Under the pieces are notes generated by a model that was not told the DNA's origin, made no database searches, and worked only from the letters and a program-made list of their open reading frames with translations. The position numbers and the translations under genes are program-made. A DNA stretch of 64,000 nt. Origin: Paracyclopina nana. Taxonomy: Eukaryota; Arthropoda; Copepoda; Cyclopoida; Cyclopettidae. This document shows, in pieces, positions 1 to 11,539 of the stretch (within the stretch, counting starts at the first letter, position 1; each line of letters starts with the position of its first letter). The stretch spans positions 1,612,001 through 1,676,000 of the forward strand of contig JAGUCH010000003.1 of the NCBI GenBank assembly GCA_019096065.1, written 5' to 3'.

Positions 1-42
1 GGCCCCAGTTTGAATAACGCGCCATTATTTTTCATAATAGGA

Positions 43-330
43 ACAAAAATAAGTGTCCTAATTGGGAGGTTCCCACAATCTCAGAAGAAGCATTAGATAG
101 ACTGCCTACAATGTTCACAGTTTTTCCAAGGTGAGTTTTGAGAAATGAAACTTGAATGCTGAAAAGTAAGCAAAAAAATGAATTATTCAGGATTGAAGAC
201 GGCTACAATATCGTGGCTATGGATTCACATCCAAAGAGAACCAATGGATTTTTAACTGGTTGCCTGGTTAATGTTTTAAGCACAGAATCGGGAGAGAAAG
301 CCTCAATAGACGAGCTACCAAAGTAAGAAT
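43..330 (+). pseudogene. coding-like fragment, unassigned
   Basis: Two short open stretches look like exons. The first starts after an AG near position 42, reads NKNKCPNWEVPTISEE and ends at a GTGAGT donor near 141. The second follows an acceptor near 190 (IEDGYNIVAMDSHPKRTNG) and stops near 329. A related frame seems to go on to about 510 after the stop. No family was recognised; a degraded transposon-derived or host exon is possible. The left edge of the window cuts the context off. Confidence 0.22.
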
Positions 331-429
331 GGCCTCATATTAGAGATGTTGATAATTATGAATCTTTCCCAAGACTTGTGAATGTTGAGATGAAGAGTGA
401 GGCCAGAAAGTCACGAGCTTTTCAGGGAA

Positions 430-1230
430 TCAGTTGCACAGCTGATTATGTTCCAATTGAGCATAATATTTGGATGTATCCATTTTTGGGGAGAAGTCCA
501 GAAGCATGATCATCGAAAAAGGTTGTGTGATGATCATAGTCCAATGTTCCGTAATAAAAGTGATCACTTCTTTTTTATTATCAAAATTCATAAATATGTA
601 ATATTTGGCAATGTTCCTGGGCAAGGTAACAATTTCACGAGGATAGTTGAAAGCTCATCAGGTTTTGGCAATCAAAGTTGCTTCGATTTTTGGTGCTCCC
701 TCCCAAAATTTGGGCAGAAATCCTCTTCCAAAACTATGTTGGGTCCACCAAAGTCATAATGTTTGAATCTCCAAATCACAGATGATAATTTATTCATTTT
801 TTCTTTTGAATTTTGGGAAATGCAGCAGCTGAAATTGCGGATGATTACTTTTGCATTCTTTTTGCAAAATGTGTCTTACCTTCATGGAATAAATTACGCT
901 GTGCTGTGAAATCTGAACTCTTCTTCCGAAGAGATTTCTCCTGTTCCCAAGAACTTGGGCAGAGCCTTGGAAGCCGTGTCCAAGATCATTTGAATAATCA
1001 CAAAATGGCTGCCGATCATGATGGTTGCAAATTTTTAAGTTCCGAATCACTTGAAGTCTGGGAGTGTTATGACAAGAAGACCCTTGACGCTTCACCCTAT
1101 TTATACTGCCACCCTGTCAAAACGATGGGAACAAAGACATATACGCAATATGACAATCATTCGCACCAAAATAAAATTGGCTCCATTTTGAAGATTCATC
1201 ATACGTGCACTAGCCAATTGAGGTGAAACA
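430..1230. other. no gene recognised
   Basis: Several overlapping open frames of 60–137 codons occur on both strands. None has a recognisable motif, matching splice sites or a consistent strand. They look like chance openings in moderately AT-rich DNA. Confidence 0.4.
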
Positions 1231-1236
1231 AGACAG

Positions 1237-1299
1237 TATACAGAGTGTCCCCTAAAAAGGGGAGCAATTTCGCCACCTTATTTAGGGACACTCTGTATA
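1237..1299. mobile_element. tiny foldback element, mariner-type ends
   Basis: The left arm TATACAGAGTGTCCCCTAAA (1237–1256) is matched by the inverted right arm (1281–1299), differing by one extra C, with a loop of about 24 bases. TA lies at both outer edges, as expected for a Tc1/mariner-type target duplication. Ends of the form TATACAGxGTGTCCC are common on mariner-related miniature elements of arthropods (known from the family). There is no coding capacity. The size suggests a deletion derivative or a solo hairpin. Confidence 0.6.
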
Positions 1300-1989
1300 T
1301 ACATTTTAAAAATGTTTGCATTCTTACGCATCAAATGCGTGCGTCACTGTTGACTCTGTGATTTGTGAAGGGGTTGGCCAGGAACCTTTGAATTGGACAC
1401 CCTCATAAGGAAAAATACTCTTTTTCAAGGTGACAAAATATGCGGTGGGAGCGCGTAAAAACGCGTGCACACAGTGTGTACTGCACTACATGTGTGTGCC
1501 ACACATATGGGCCATATATCTGTCCACAAAATTGCATGCTTACAGACAAAGGCATTATGGATTCTATCCCTCCACCCTGAATGCAACCAAGTTTGCCTTC
1601 AGCTTTGCCTATATACAGTACATATGCACTAGCAATATTTATGTACTCAATAGACTATAGCTTGATTCTCAGTAGGCTTTTTTACCTTTGTAACTGGTAT
1701 TTAAATAGCAAAAACCTGCTAAGGATCGGGCCTATTAAAAAAGACCATTTTATAACGAGATATTTTCCAAGATTTCACCTTTTTTTGCTGGCAATGTCAA
1801 GACTTTGTTATTAGGAAATGCAACGGTTGCACTTCGATGTAACCGTTTCAAATCGAGGAATATTGTGACAAATGAGACTGCGCTGCACGCTTTTTCCTCT
1901 AATAAAAAAATGTATTAAGTGGCTCCGAAAAAAATTGAAGGTAACATTTGATAAAGAAATGAAAGCAACGCGCGTTGCTTTCTTGTCTA

Positions 1990-2248
1990 GCTTTGCAGTC
2001 AGCTGGTGCTATTTTTGGAGCCAAACTGTATTTGGGGTCATTATCCAACGCATATCTTGGTGCAGCAGCAATGTAGGTATAATTTGTGGAGCAATATAGG
2101 GGCGGGGATATCTTTTTGTCAGACTTTCTCACAAGCAAATAAGGTAACATGCGATTCTATTTTCGGAGCCTCCTCCGGTGCACTACACCATATCATATAC
2201 ACACTTATGGGCATACGCAAAGAAGCTGAGTTGACGCAACTTAAATAA
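1990..2248 (+). pseudogene. possible degraded gene, Gly/Ala-rich
   Basis: After an acceptor-like TTTGCAG near 1998 the frame reads AGAIFGAKLYLGSLSNAYLG. Near 2160 another frame reads IFGASSGALHHIIYTLMG and ends in a Lys-rich tail with TAA at 2246–2248. The repeated IFGA pattern and hydrophobic Gly/Ala content recall small membrane proteins, but the two parts do not join cleanly and no family can be named. This may be chance. Confidence 0.2.
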
Positions 2249-5200
2249 AACAGGCAGAACTCGCGGTTATTTTATGGTATACGGTGGTCCTTCTTTTCCC
2301 ATCAGGAGAAAACAATTGTTATTCCATTGTTGCCCATGATGGGCATTACTTGTGCCCGTATATTCAATTATGCCTGGGAAACCAGCCAAGCGTAACTTTC
2401 CATTGAGGAAAACCAAAAAAAGCGCAAAAGGTGCAACTCTTTCGTTTCCCACTTTTAGTGGGACACTAAACAAACCCCAAGCCCCATACTGGGAGTGATT
2501 TATGCCTATGCTCGTTTATCGATGCTCAAAGCATAACTCTTGTTACGGAGCCGATCCCTTGAAAAATTAAATTGCGACACGTGCCATAAATAAAGCCACT
2601 CCCCAGCTCAGCAAGGAAAATCCAAAAAGGCTCCTTTTTTCTTGAAGACAAAGGTGAATAAAGCGGCCTTTTATATTAGCCATAAAAGCGAGGGTTGAGA
2701 CAAATCCTCGAGTTTTGGGAAGCTCTTTTAAAAAAGGAGGAGGAGGAAATGACGCAGTTTTCATTCTTGGCATTCCATAAAAAGCTAAGTGGAGAAGGGC
2801 AGATGTTTCGTTCGCGTGGAAAGTGCTGCACTGAAAATTCAAAGCAGCTCGAAGATGGCTCAAGTGAAGAAGACGAAGAAGAAGAAGTCGGTGAAATTGA
2901 TGGCCAGTCATTGTATCGCTTTTCATGCGCTCTCTTGTGCTACACATAATGCTTTGCCAGCTACATTGTTACTACGATACATGTAAGCTAGCTCGACGTG
3001 GTCGCGGTGGTGCCTTATACTATGCTGTATCTATTGTATCCTATTCTGCAGCATAAAGGACCCATATCATCTGCCGCGACGTAAAACCCCCAGCTTTATT
3101 TCCTGATCCTAGATCACTGCATGAAACAACGTCGTATTTTACGGCCCTAAAATCCTCCAAAGCTCAACTCTGAGGCTGCCAGCAATTCAAGCTGTCATAA
3201 CTGTGCATATTCTCATTTTATCTACTTTGGAAGGCATAACTTGGTGCATTTCGCGCAAATTATGCCCCGCACTCAAAATTAGTACCATTATACTATGGTG
3301 CTTTCTAAAAAAGCCTTTCAAAGCTTGCGGGTAACTATGATGTAGTTATGGGAAAAGTGAAACCAATGCATCAATGGAAGAAGACACCGTTGAAGTGATG
3401 ATATTGATGGGCCAACGGCAAAAATGTAGGATACATAGATGAAACGCCTCTTTGGCTCATGGCTCTTACATTGTGGTGCTTGCGCGCGCGCGCGCGCGTT
3501 AGCCTCGCGGGCTTGGCCTTAGCTCTCTCTCTCTCTCTCCCCTCTTTTGGTCTTTTCTTGGGCCGAAGAACTTTCCGAAAGACATTGGGCCAGTACACAC
3601 GAGCGCTCCAATAACGTCGAAGAGCTTCTTTGCTTTTCCACTTACAAAACTGGCGTCGCCTTTCGAGACTTTCGAGAGAGCAAGGCTACTCGCGTCTTTC
3701 GGCCACTTTCAATACCTTTCTTGACATCATCCCAAAAACAGCTGCGTTAGCCCACGTACGAAGATGTTGTGAACGACTGCAAGAAAATCGAGACAACAGT
3801 AGTGCACCGTGATACCATACTAATTGACTAAATTACTGGCATCGAGCTTTCTGGTAAGTTGCTTTCATTTTTCTTACGCCAATATTATTATATCCTTATC
3901 AAAAGATTAACGCGAAAGCAATCTCAAGATGTGCACACGATAAATATATAATGGCTGATTTTTGCCCCGTGCTTTCCAAAATTAGCCCGAATTCTGTGCA
4001 TTTTAAGCATGGGGGGAATTAACAGCTGCGACAAAAAAAAAACCTGCGCTACTTTTGCTCTTGAAACAACTGCAAAGTTTTTTCCCCGTCAAATTACAGC
4101 ATAAGCACATTTTGCGCACGCACAGTATGGTTACTATAGAACTCTCACGCGCGCGCAACAAAGATGGAAAAGTTGTGTTTTAATTCCAAAGTTTTGCGCA
4201 GAAATGGCGCTTTTTCCACGCCATTGATCATGTCGGCCCCACTGGGGATGACGGATTGAGTTTTTCTGTTATTTTCCGCAAAATGGAGAGCTCAGGCCAT
4301 TTTTCAACGTCGCTGAGGAGTAATAACTGTGTCAATGCAGCAGCAGCACACACAAGTCAGCCTTGCTGCATTTCTACGTGCCAACAATAATAATATCTGC
4401 ACTTTCCCATTGGAGCCCTCTTCGCAGCAGTTCCAGCAAAGGAAAAAATTACACTCCTCAGCTGTTGCCAATTTTTGCATTTTTGCACCAAAATGGCATG
4501 ACTGGCGGTGCAACTTTTCCACCAAATTAGGGGAGCTGCTCAAAGCTCGCAAAAAATTTGTTGCAGAGCTTACTGCATACTGCAGCAAGAAGATAATTAA
4601 AAGCTCCTTTTTCCACTGTGCCGCATCATTATCAGCATTTTACTAGCACACTCAATGCAGCTAAGCAATCAAAGCATAAATGTTTCAAAGTTTGTGGTTG
4701 GAAGTAAGGCAGCATATTCTAATCACATTTATAGCCAATCATTCCAACATGTTTGTAGGGACGAATCAATCTCGCTGGCATTCCATTAAACGCTTTACAG
4801 GGCCACGCTAATTGGCACTCAGAATTGAAAAAATATGGCTTTGCTCCCTGACACATTTTCGTGTAAAAGCACAGATCACGCACCAAAGTATTTACCAAAC
4901 AACTATTATATTGCTTACAACTTTCTACGATTTCTTGGCCTAAATTAGTATTATGGCGCCTCCATAAAGTGCAAAAGGCAAATAACGCACACAAAAAAAT
5001 GAATTGGCACACACACACGCCGAAAAAATATAAAAATAATACTGCGACAGTTTTCTTACGCAATTTGTCCACTCGGGCACGTGTTTGGCGTTTAACCATG
5101 AAAAATAAATGGAGTAGGGATAAAAAAGAAGAAGAAGAAGAAGAACAGGGGAAAAACCTTTTTTCCGCTGACCTTGCAGGAAACAAATGCTTTCTCTCCC

Positions 5201-5940
5201 TCGTATGCAAAATTGACGCTTTTTGGCAGGTATTTTGCTCTATCACCACCATTACAAAGTGGTGGTGCCATATTGCTCCCACAAAAACTTTTTGCGCCAT
5301 CCCACAGTTTTCCGAGATTGCATGCTTAGCATTAAAAACACAGCTACTTTTATGGTACAAGACACGAAAAAAAGCAGCCAGCATTTTGGCACCACTGCAT
5401 TGCATTGGTGATCTTCTTTGGAAACTACCATTAATAAACAAAATTCCCATTGTCTGGGATTTTTTTTTGGTACGCGAGGTTGGCTGCCTTCTTTCCAATA
5501 TTATAAGTAATGTTGGGGGAAATAACACCTGCATAGCTCGTAGCTCGGCTATAAAATCCCAAACTGCCTCTATCTAGTAGTAACGCGCGCGTACACTGCA
5601 GCACTCCTTTTTGTGACTCAATTCCGAGCCGTTGTCGAGTTACCTTAGCATTTGACTTTGTTATTTCTGGCAAAAACAGCTGGGAGAATTGCTTACTTGC
5701 TACTTTCGTATCCGCAGTCCTTCTCCATTCTCCAGTTTCCACGCAGCCTTCTTGGCAAAAATCTTGTTATAGTAAACAAAGCTGGAAAGATTCCGTTAAA
5801 TTCAGCTGACGCGTTGACCGGAGCGTGACCGGCCAGCGAAAAATGCGCGCGCATTTCAAAACGCGTTAGCTGATTTTATGTCTTCTGCTTTTTTTAAAAG
5901 CCAGGAAAAATGACAAATGAGAACTACAGTTTTTTCTGCG

Positions 5941-5953
5941 CTTTCTTTCGCAG
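5941..5953 (+). promoter_or_regulatory. splice acceptor of 5' UTR intron
   Basis: CTTTCTTTCGCAG is a strong pyrimidine tract plus AG. All three frames after it meet a stop before the ATG at 5998. The exon therefore begins as 5' UTR and 5998 is the likely start. This decides that no ankyrin-repeat exon is spliced in frame onto this exon. Confidence 0.6.
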
Positions 5954-5997
5954 GCCCAAAATAATGAAGATGCTAAATAAGGACTGAATCGCAAACT

Positions 5998-8900
5998 ATG
6001 GGTAGCAATGGAGGCTTGACCTCGAGGACCTCGTCCTCGCTGTCCTCTCACCATCAGCATATCAGCGAGACAAATTACATGTCTGATGACAATCCCGACG
6101 AGCATTTGGCCCCACCGCACCAACAAGACACAGACCAAGAGATCAAGTTGGACCCCGAAAACAATGCTGAATCCACGACGGCTGCAATTATTGCCTTGAC
6201 CAAGCAGGATTTCCTGGTCAGCTTTCTCGTTGATGCCAGGGGAGGCTCCATGAAAGGATGCAGACATTCTGGCGTCAAAGTGAGTGTATTTTCCATTTGA
6301 AGCAAACTATAATAAGCCAATCTGGTGCAGTTTTCGCCTGAATTGCCTGAATGCATCAGATTATCATAATATTGCGAAACCCCCCCGAAAGTGCATTTCT
6401 TATGCCTTTCCAGAAATTGTTTTTGCCAGCCAGGCAGAAGAGAAAAATTGCCGCTGCTGAATATCAGTTTTGTCATAAAGGAAAAGGGAGAAAATGAAAA
6501 GCATCCCGAAATCCCCTTGAGCCTTTTTGTTGAGCCATGGGTTTTGAAAGCTCTTCTTGCGTTGCCCGCGCGAGAGCAAAGTTGTATTTTATGGACGCTT
6601 GTCACAGTCCATAATGACCGCATTGAGACAGCGCCATCTGGCGGCGGCGGCCGCGAGGAGAACGCACTATAAATAACTTTGCGAGCTGAGCACTTTCAAC
6701 TTTGGGAAAACTCTTCTTTTATTGCAGGTGATAATTCCTCCCAAGACAGCTCCCCAGCCTATGCGTATCACATGTCGGTATATTAGGGAAAACGCCCTGC
6801 TTCATCCCCCAAAGTTGAACGAAGGAGAAGGTAAAAAAAGATTCTGCTGCTTGCGCGCAGCAAAATTGTAATCATTTGCTGCTATTTTTGCCACAGGTCT
6901 CGCCTGCAGGATATTGCAGGTTGGACCGCGGGGGTCCAAGTTTCTCGGTCCTGTCTTGATTGAGGTTCCCCATGTGGCCTCTCTTCGCCACGGAGACCGC
7001 GAGGTGGTCGTTCTCAGATGTGATTCAGCCTCAAAAGGGACTTGGACTGAGCATATACAAGCAAAGCTCGATGACAAAACGCTCAAGGTAAGTTCATAAC
7101 CAAGCTTCTGACACTTGTAATCCATAAAAATGAGCAGCCATTTGTTTGCATCAAACTAGTCGTTAACTCGCTTTTTGTTATTTGAAAATGCCAAAAACTC
7201 AGGTAAACAAAAAATCCCCTTCTGGTAATTTGACCCCCCACGACAGTGGCGCCATCCCAATTAGAGATGAATTACAATTTCCACGCTATTTTAAAAATAT
7301 ATGGTGCCACCTTAACAAAAAATACAGGCTCGAAAAGCAATAACTATATGTTACAGTTTGTTTTAAACCCAATTGAGCCAATTGATAATTGATTTGATTA
7401 TTGCAGGACTTTATAGAGGAGAGTAGCTCCTCGCTGACCTCCACAGCAACCTCCACCTCCAATTCTTCCCCGGTCCCCGGCCAGATGGCTACCAAAGGCT
7501 GTAAGGAGGAGGCTGGTGGCTCGAGGTCGGCCTCGAGGCTGAATCACCATCAAAGCCCTTTCCACCGAGGGACCAGCCCTCAGCAGCTGCCTCCATTAGT
7601 CGGGGAGATTTTGGAAATGCCTCGAAACGTTGTGCACATTGTGACCAAAGATTTCCCTCAGTATTTTGCAATTATCAGCCGACCTCGTCAGGATCAGGCT
7701 GTGATCGGGCCGGAAGGCGCCATTTTGACCTCGCTGCGGATACCCAAAGCGCAAGTGTACCACAAGGCCAAGTAAGATCCTATTATAAAAATATCATTTG
7801 AGAACAAAAAAGAATAGAGCTAGCTGCATTTTCAAAAAACTTCCTTTTTCCGGAGCTCAAGATTTGCTGGCGCAATTATAGATATTGGTAACGTTCATTT
7901 CTTCTTTGAAGGTCTTTGGTGAAACCAGTAAATGTGGGACTGAGTGTGCTACCCATTGAGGACGAAATGGTCGAGGAGATCATGGTACAAGGTGGAGCAG
8001 TTAGTCCCATGATCACTATTGAGCCTCGCAGGCGGAAATTCCACAAAGCCATCACTGTCACCATGCCTCTACCGGAAAGAATGAGTTCCCAATATTTGAG
8101 AAGGAAGCAAGAAAACGGGGCAAAATCGCCAATCAAAAAGGACCCTGCAAAAATGCCCATAGGTATGAAGCATTTTTTGCCTCCTCCCCTCAGTTTTTAA
8201 GCTATCTGACAGCGGCCATAAACCAATATTTGCCTTGCCAATCTCAACTTATTGACAGCAAGAGATTTCAAGGGGCAAAAAAGATTTATTTTGCAATGCT
8301 AATGCCAAGCAGGAATTTGTGCTCTTCTACCATAAAAAGTATGATTCATTTCCTAGTTGAAGAAGGCGGAGAAGAAGAAGGTAAAAGGGCTAATTAAAAA
8401 ATACTCAAAAAAAAAGCTGCTATTCAAAGCAGTGACCAGCATAACCACAAGTCACGCACTCAAATGACTAAATAAATAAGAAAAGTAAGGGACCACTCTA
8501 AAAAGCGCAACATTACGCAAAAGTCACGCAACCTCGCTAACAGATCTTGATCATTGGAGGGCTTCATTATATGCGTATTTTTTAGGTGCCAATGACGTAA
8601 CTGTGAACCCCAACATGAAAGCCCCGTCGAGCTCGACTGTGGGCGTGCTACCCCCCTCGCCCAAAGAAGTGGACCGCAATAGCGAGATTGAAATGTCTTT
8701 GCGACTCATGTGCTCAATGTCCGGCAATCATTGCAAGGCTTTTTGGGAGGACGTGACGGATAACACGCCCATGACGGTGCTGGTGCAGTCCAAAAGTCCG
8801 CCACCGCCCCCACAATTGCCGGAGGCCGCAGTTGAGAGGGACCCATCCTCCGCCGTCGACCTACGTAGGTCCAACTTGCCGCCCATCTCACCAATAGAAG

Positions 8901-9731
8901 ACCGAAGTCCTGGTTCCGTCCAATTCACGTCCCTCGTCTCAGCTTCGTTTTGGCTTGTGCACTGTCCAAATTGGATGAGCTCCGATGTCGTCAGCCTCGT
9001 GGACCAACTGTACAAGGTAATAATCTCTTTTTTGCCAAGAAGCTTTGCCTTATTGCTGGGAGCATCGGGTTTCGCTTTCAAGTAGGGAAAACCCTTGAAA
9101 AAATAGTCCTAGAATACGTAGATAATCAGGTTTTATTCATTGATGCGCTTACTCCAAGGGCTATGTATTTGTCTTTCAGAACGCCGTCAAGGTGCCGTAT
9201 TTTTGCCGTATACACATCTACGCTCGCCGGCGCCTCCCGCCTCCCGCCGCCTACCAATTGCCGGCGTCATCTGGTAACGGCGAGTGCCCGTCGCCGACGC
9301 CGTCGCTCGCGTCCAACATTTCGGCCGTTAGCAAAGCCCTCAACAATCCCGCTCACCTGCGCGTGCTCTGCTTAACGGAGCCCGCGCGCGCAATTCACCC
9401 GCTCGAGCTGCAAGAAGACTTCGTAGAAATCGCCCGCTCGGACTACGTAGAAGTGCGCGACGGCTCAGAAATCGAGGTGCACTTTGGCGGGAATTTGTAC
9501 AAGCATGTCCGCCGTACCGGTGACGAGTCGGACATAACGCCCGCGGACGAGTTTGAGCTGGGGGGCACTCGTAAGCTCATTTTTCACCCGTTTAGCGATA
9601 ACCGCCAGAGCTTTGCCGTCAAAAGGCGCAACGAAAATAACCCGTACGGAAAGGGATCCATAGCTTTCCAGACAACAGGAGACACCACCCTGTTCGAGGC
9701 CAAAATTGACCTCTCCAAATTTATGCAATAG
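5998..9731 (+). CDS. ankyrin-type ZU5–ZU5–UPA protein lacking ankyrin repeats
   Basis: Exons fit in phase as 5998–6279, 6728–6830, 6897–7087, 7407–7771, 7912–8162, an optional 24-nt exon 8357–8380, 8586–9016 and 9180–9731, giving about 732 residues. Residues 1–70 are Ser/acidic. FLVSFLVDARGG begins the first ZU5 domain (about 72–190). A Ser/Thr-rich linker follows. The second ZU5 domain carries VTKDFPQYFAIISR and VEPRRRKFHK, and the UPA domain carries SARFWL-like SASFWLVHCP and LQEDFVEIARSDYVEV. These match the spectrin-binding module of animal ankyrins, which links membrane proteins to the spectrin skeleton. No ankyrin repeats precede it and no death domain follows. The UPA domain has a Pro/Ser-rich insert (about 9225–9330). 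It could be a separate paralogue or an internal-promoter isoform of a larger gene to the left. The family is certain; completeness is not. Confidence 0.88.
8357..8380 (+). CDS. candidate 24-nt acidic microexon of the ankyrin-type gene
   Basis: CCTAG precedes and GTAAAA follows a 24-base stretch that keeps phase 1 on both sides. It would add the residues VEEGGEEE between the second ZU5 domain and the UPA domain. Skipping it also keeps the frame, so it may be alternatively spliced. The case rests only on splice sites and phase. Confidence 0.45.
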
Positions 9732-10013
9732 CGCTTTTTTTGCCCTTTTTTGCTTTTTTAAAAAGGAAAAACCGATGAGACTTGTGTGAGTTTTTGAGCT
9801 TTTGAGCGCCGCGTAACAAGAAGTCTGACTTAAATGCATCCCTTACATTATTATGTATCACGTGACATTTTTATTTGCTCAGTTCACACATCCAGACATT
9901 TTTTACATGTAAAGTTACATTCACTATTGTGAGGGGGGAATTATATAGTGGACAGAATAGTCATGAGTCGATTCTCTTCATTCAAGTACAATGTAACACT
10001 AACAATTCAATGA

Positions 10014-10019
10014 AATAAA
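10014..10019 (+). promoter_or_regulatory. polyadenylation signal, ankyrin-type gene
   Basis: AATAAA lies about 285 bases after the stop codon on the + strand, in the gap between the convergent ankyrin-type and globin genes. It is the best-placed candidate for the 3' end of the + strand gene. Confidence 0.45.
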
Positions 10020-10286
10020 AGCTACTACACAATTCAAAAAATAGAACAAGCACTTTTGAAAAAGGTTCAGCCTTCCGGTAATCTGATAATTTCTTGTTGA
10101 CACCTACGAGGTTGCGTGCTTTTCCCGCAAAATGTTGCGGTGAGAAGCAATTGGAGGTTTGCCTAATTTCTCTGTAGATTCAATTTGGGTATTACAGTGT
10201 GTATATATTTGAACATACAAAAGTTAAAGTTGGTTGAGCAAAACCCGTCATTTGAGAAGTTTTCATCTTTTTTGCTGACACATTAT

Positions 10287-11539
10287 TTACACTCCACCGT
10301 TGATGGTGTTGGACATGGTACCAATTATTACCGTGAGTAGAGTCTCCCAAGCCTCACTCGTCTCGTCGTTCCACGCATTCTATGCGAGAAATATGCCAAT
10401 AAAGAATTCTCACAACCTATCATCATATCAAGAAAATACCTCTTTTTCGAGAGTGGGCTGAATTGCACCCAAGAACATGAAGCCCATTTGGTCAATGTAT
10501 CGGGTGTCAGCCTCGTACATAATGTGTTTCTGGCCCAGAATCTTTAAGTAGGACAAATAGGCCTGTGGAGTGTCGATTTTCTCAACCACCTGAAAACCAA
10601 TATGATGAATGGCATATTTTCATTCATAACTGAGGCAAAATGAGTCACTTAATATATTATGGCAGAAGCAAATGTAGTGGTAGCTTTTTTAGATTACTTG
10701 GTAATAGAAGGTCATTGCTTGATTAGAAGGCATTACCTTTTTGATGACTGAGACCACTCTTGATGAATGGTTTCTGAAGAGCTCGCTGGTTTGCAGATCT
10801 TCCATGTTGATGTCTTTGAACATTTTGAAGTTGTGCTTGGCCTCAGGGCTGTTTTCGAAAAGATGGAGGAAAGCTAGCATCCCCACGTGATCAATTTCAT
10901 GCTTTAGGATTTCCCAAGACCATTTGATGGCTGCAAAAGCAATGATATCCTTAAATTGCCTCTTTTTCTATTCAGCCTGGCAATTTAACTAGAGATCAGT
11001 TCGGTAATAGAGGAGGATTATCTGAGGCTTGACACAATTGCATTGAATGCATTTCCGACGTTTCCAAGCAGAATGAAGGTTATATTTGTATCGGGAAGCA
11101 CGTGTATATATGATAACTTTGGCAGCAAGTGCAGTAAACATACTATATGCTATAGCGTTCACAGATGAAGTTTTTGCGGTAAAACTACTGCATTGCTTCT
11201 GCCTAAGCAAACATAGCTTTGTTTCGTCTCTAATAGGAGACTTAATTAATTTTCAAGTGGTCTATTTGTGCCTTTAGACATGCCATTAATTTTATATTGG
11301 TCTAAGGTACTACAATGAAAAAATAGCTTACATGTGACTTGCTCCGGTGTCAGAGGTTGATCCACGTTGAATTGGCATTTTTTGTAGTTATTCTCGTTCG
11401 AATCCGGAGAAGCATCGACAAATCCAGCGTCAGGCTTTTCAGGTTTCCCCGAGCGATATTTTTCCAGAGTTTGCTCGATGTTGCCATGGATGTCTTCCAT
11501 CATTCGAACGGCTGAAGTCCTTGAAGCTTCGTTTCCCAT
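10287..11539 (-). CDS. globin with myristoylation-type N-terminus
   Basis: Four exons on the - strand fit in phase: 11539–11332, 10930–10737, 10589–10440 and 10379–10287, giving 214 residues. Residues 1–62 are an extension before the A helix, which starts LTPEQV and continues IKWSWEILKHEIDHVGMLAFL. The CD-corner Phe is in KHNFKMF, the distal E7 His in LFRNHSSRV, and the proximal F8 His in ILGQKHIMYE, so heme binding looks intact. The N-terminus MGNEASR fits the MGxxxS pattern for N-myristoylation, known from membrane-bound globin X-type proteins; that role is inferred here. An acceptor TTTTTTAG directly abuts the ATG, so a 5' UTR intron is likely. It converges on the ankyrin-type gene with a gap of about 0.55 kb. 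Confidence 0.88.

Larger units (their letters stand above)
1300..5953. other. 4.6 kb without a recognised gene
   Basis: No protein family was recognised. Visible items are a CG dinucleotide run near 3483–3500, a CT run near 3525–3541, and two long overlapping frames on opposite strands at 4719–5577 that are low in complexity (Lys/Glu and Ser runs). Upstream promoter and 5' noncoding exons of the ankyrin-type gene probably lie here, because that gene's first coding exon begins after a splice acceptor. Confidence 0.4.

Noticed and set aside
4719-5577. 271-codon frame (-) and overlapping 202-codon frame (+)
   Set aside because: Both strands are open over the same bases, composition is low-complexity with Lys/Glu and Ser runs, and no domain or splice support was seen.
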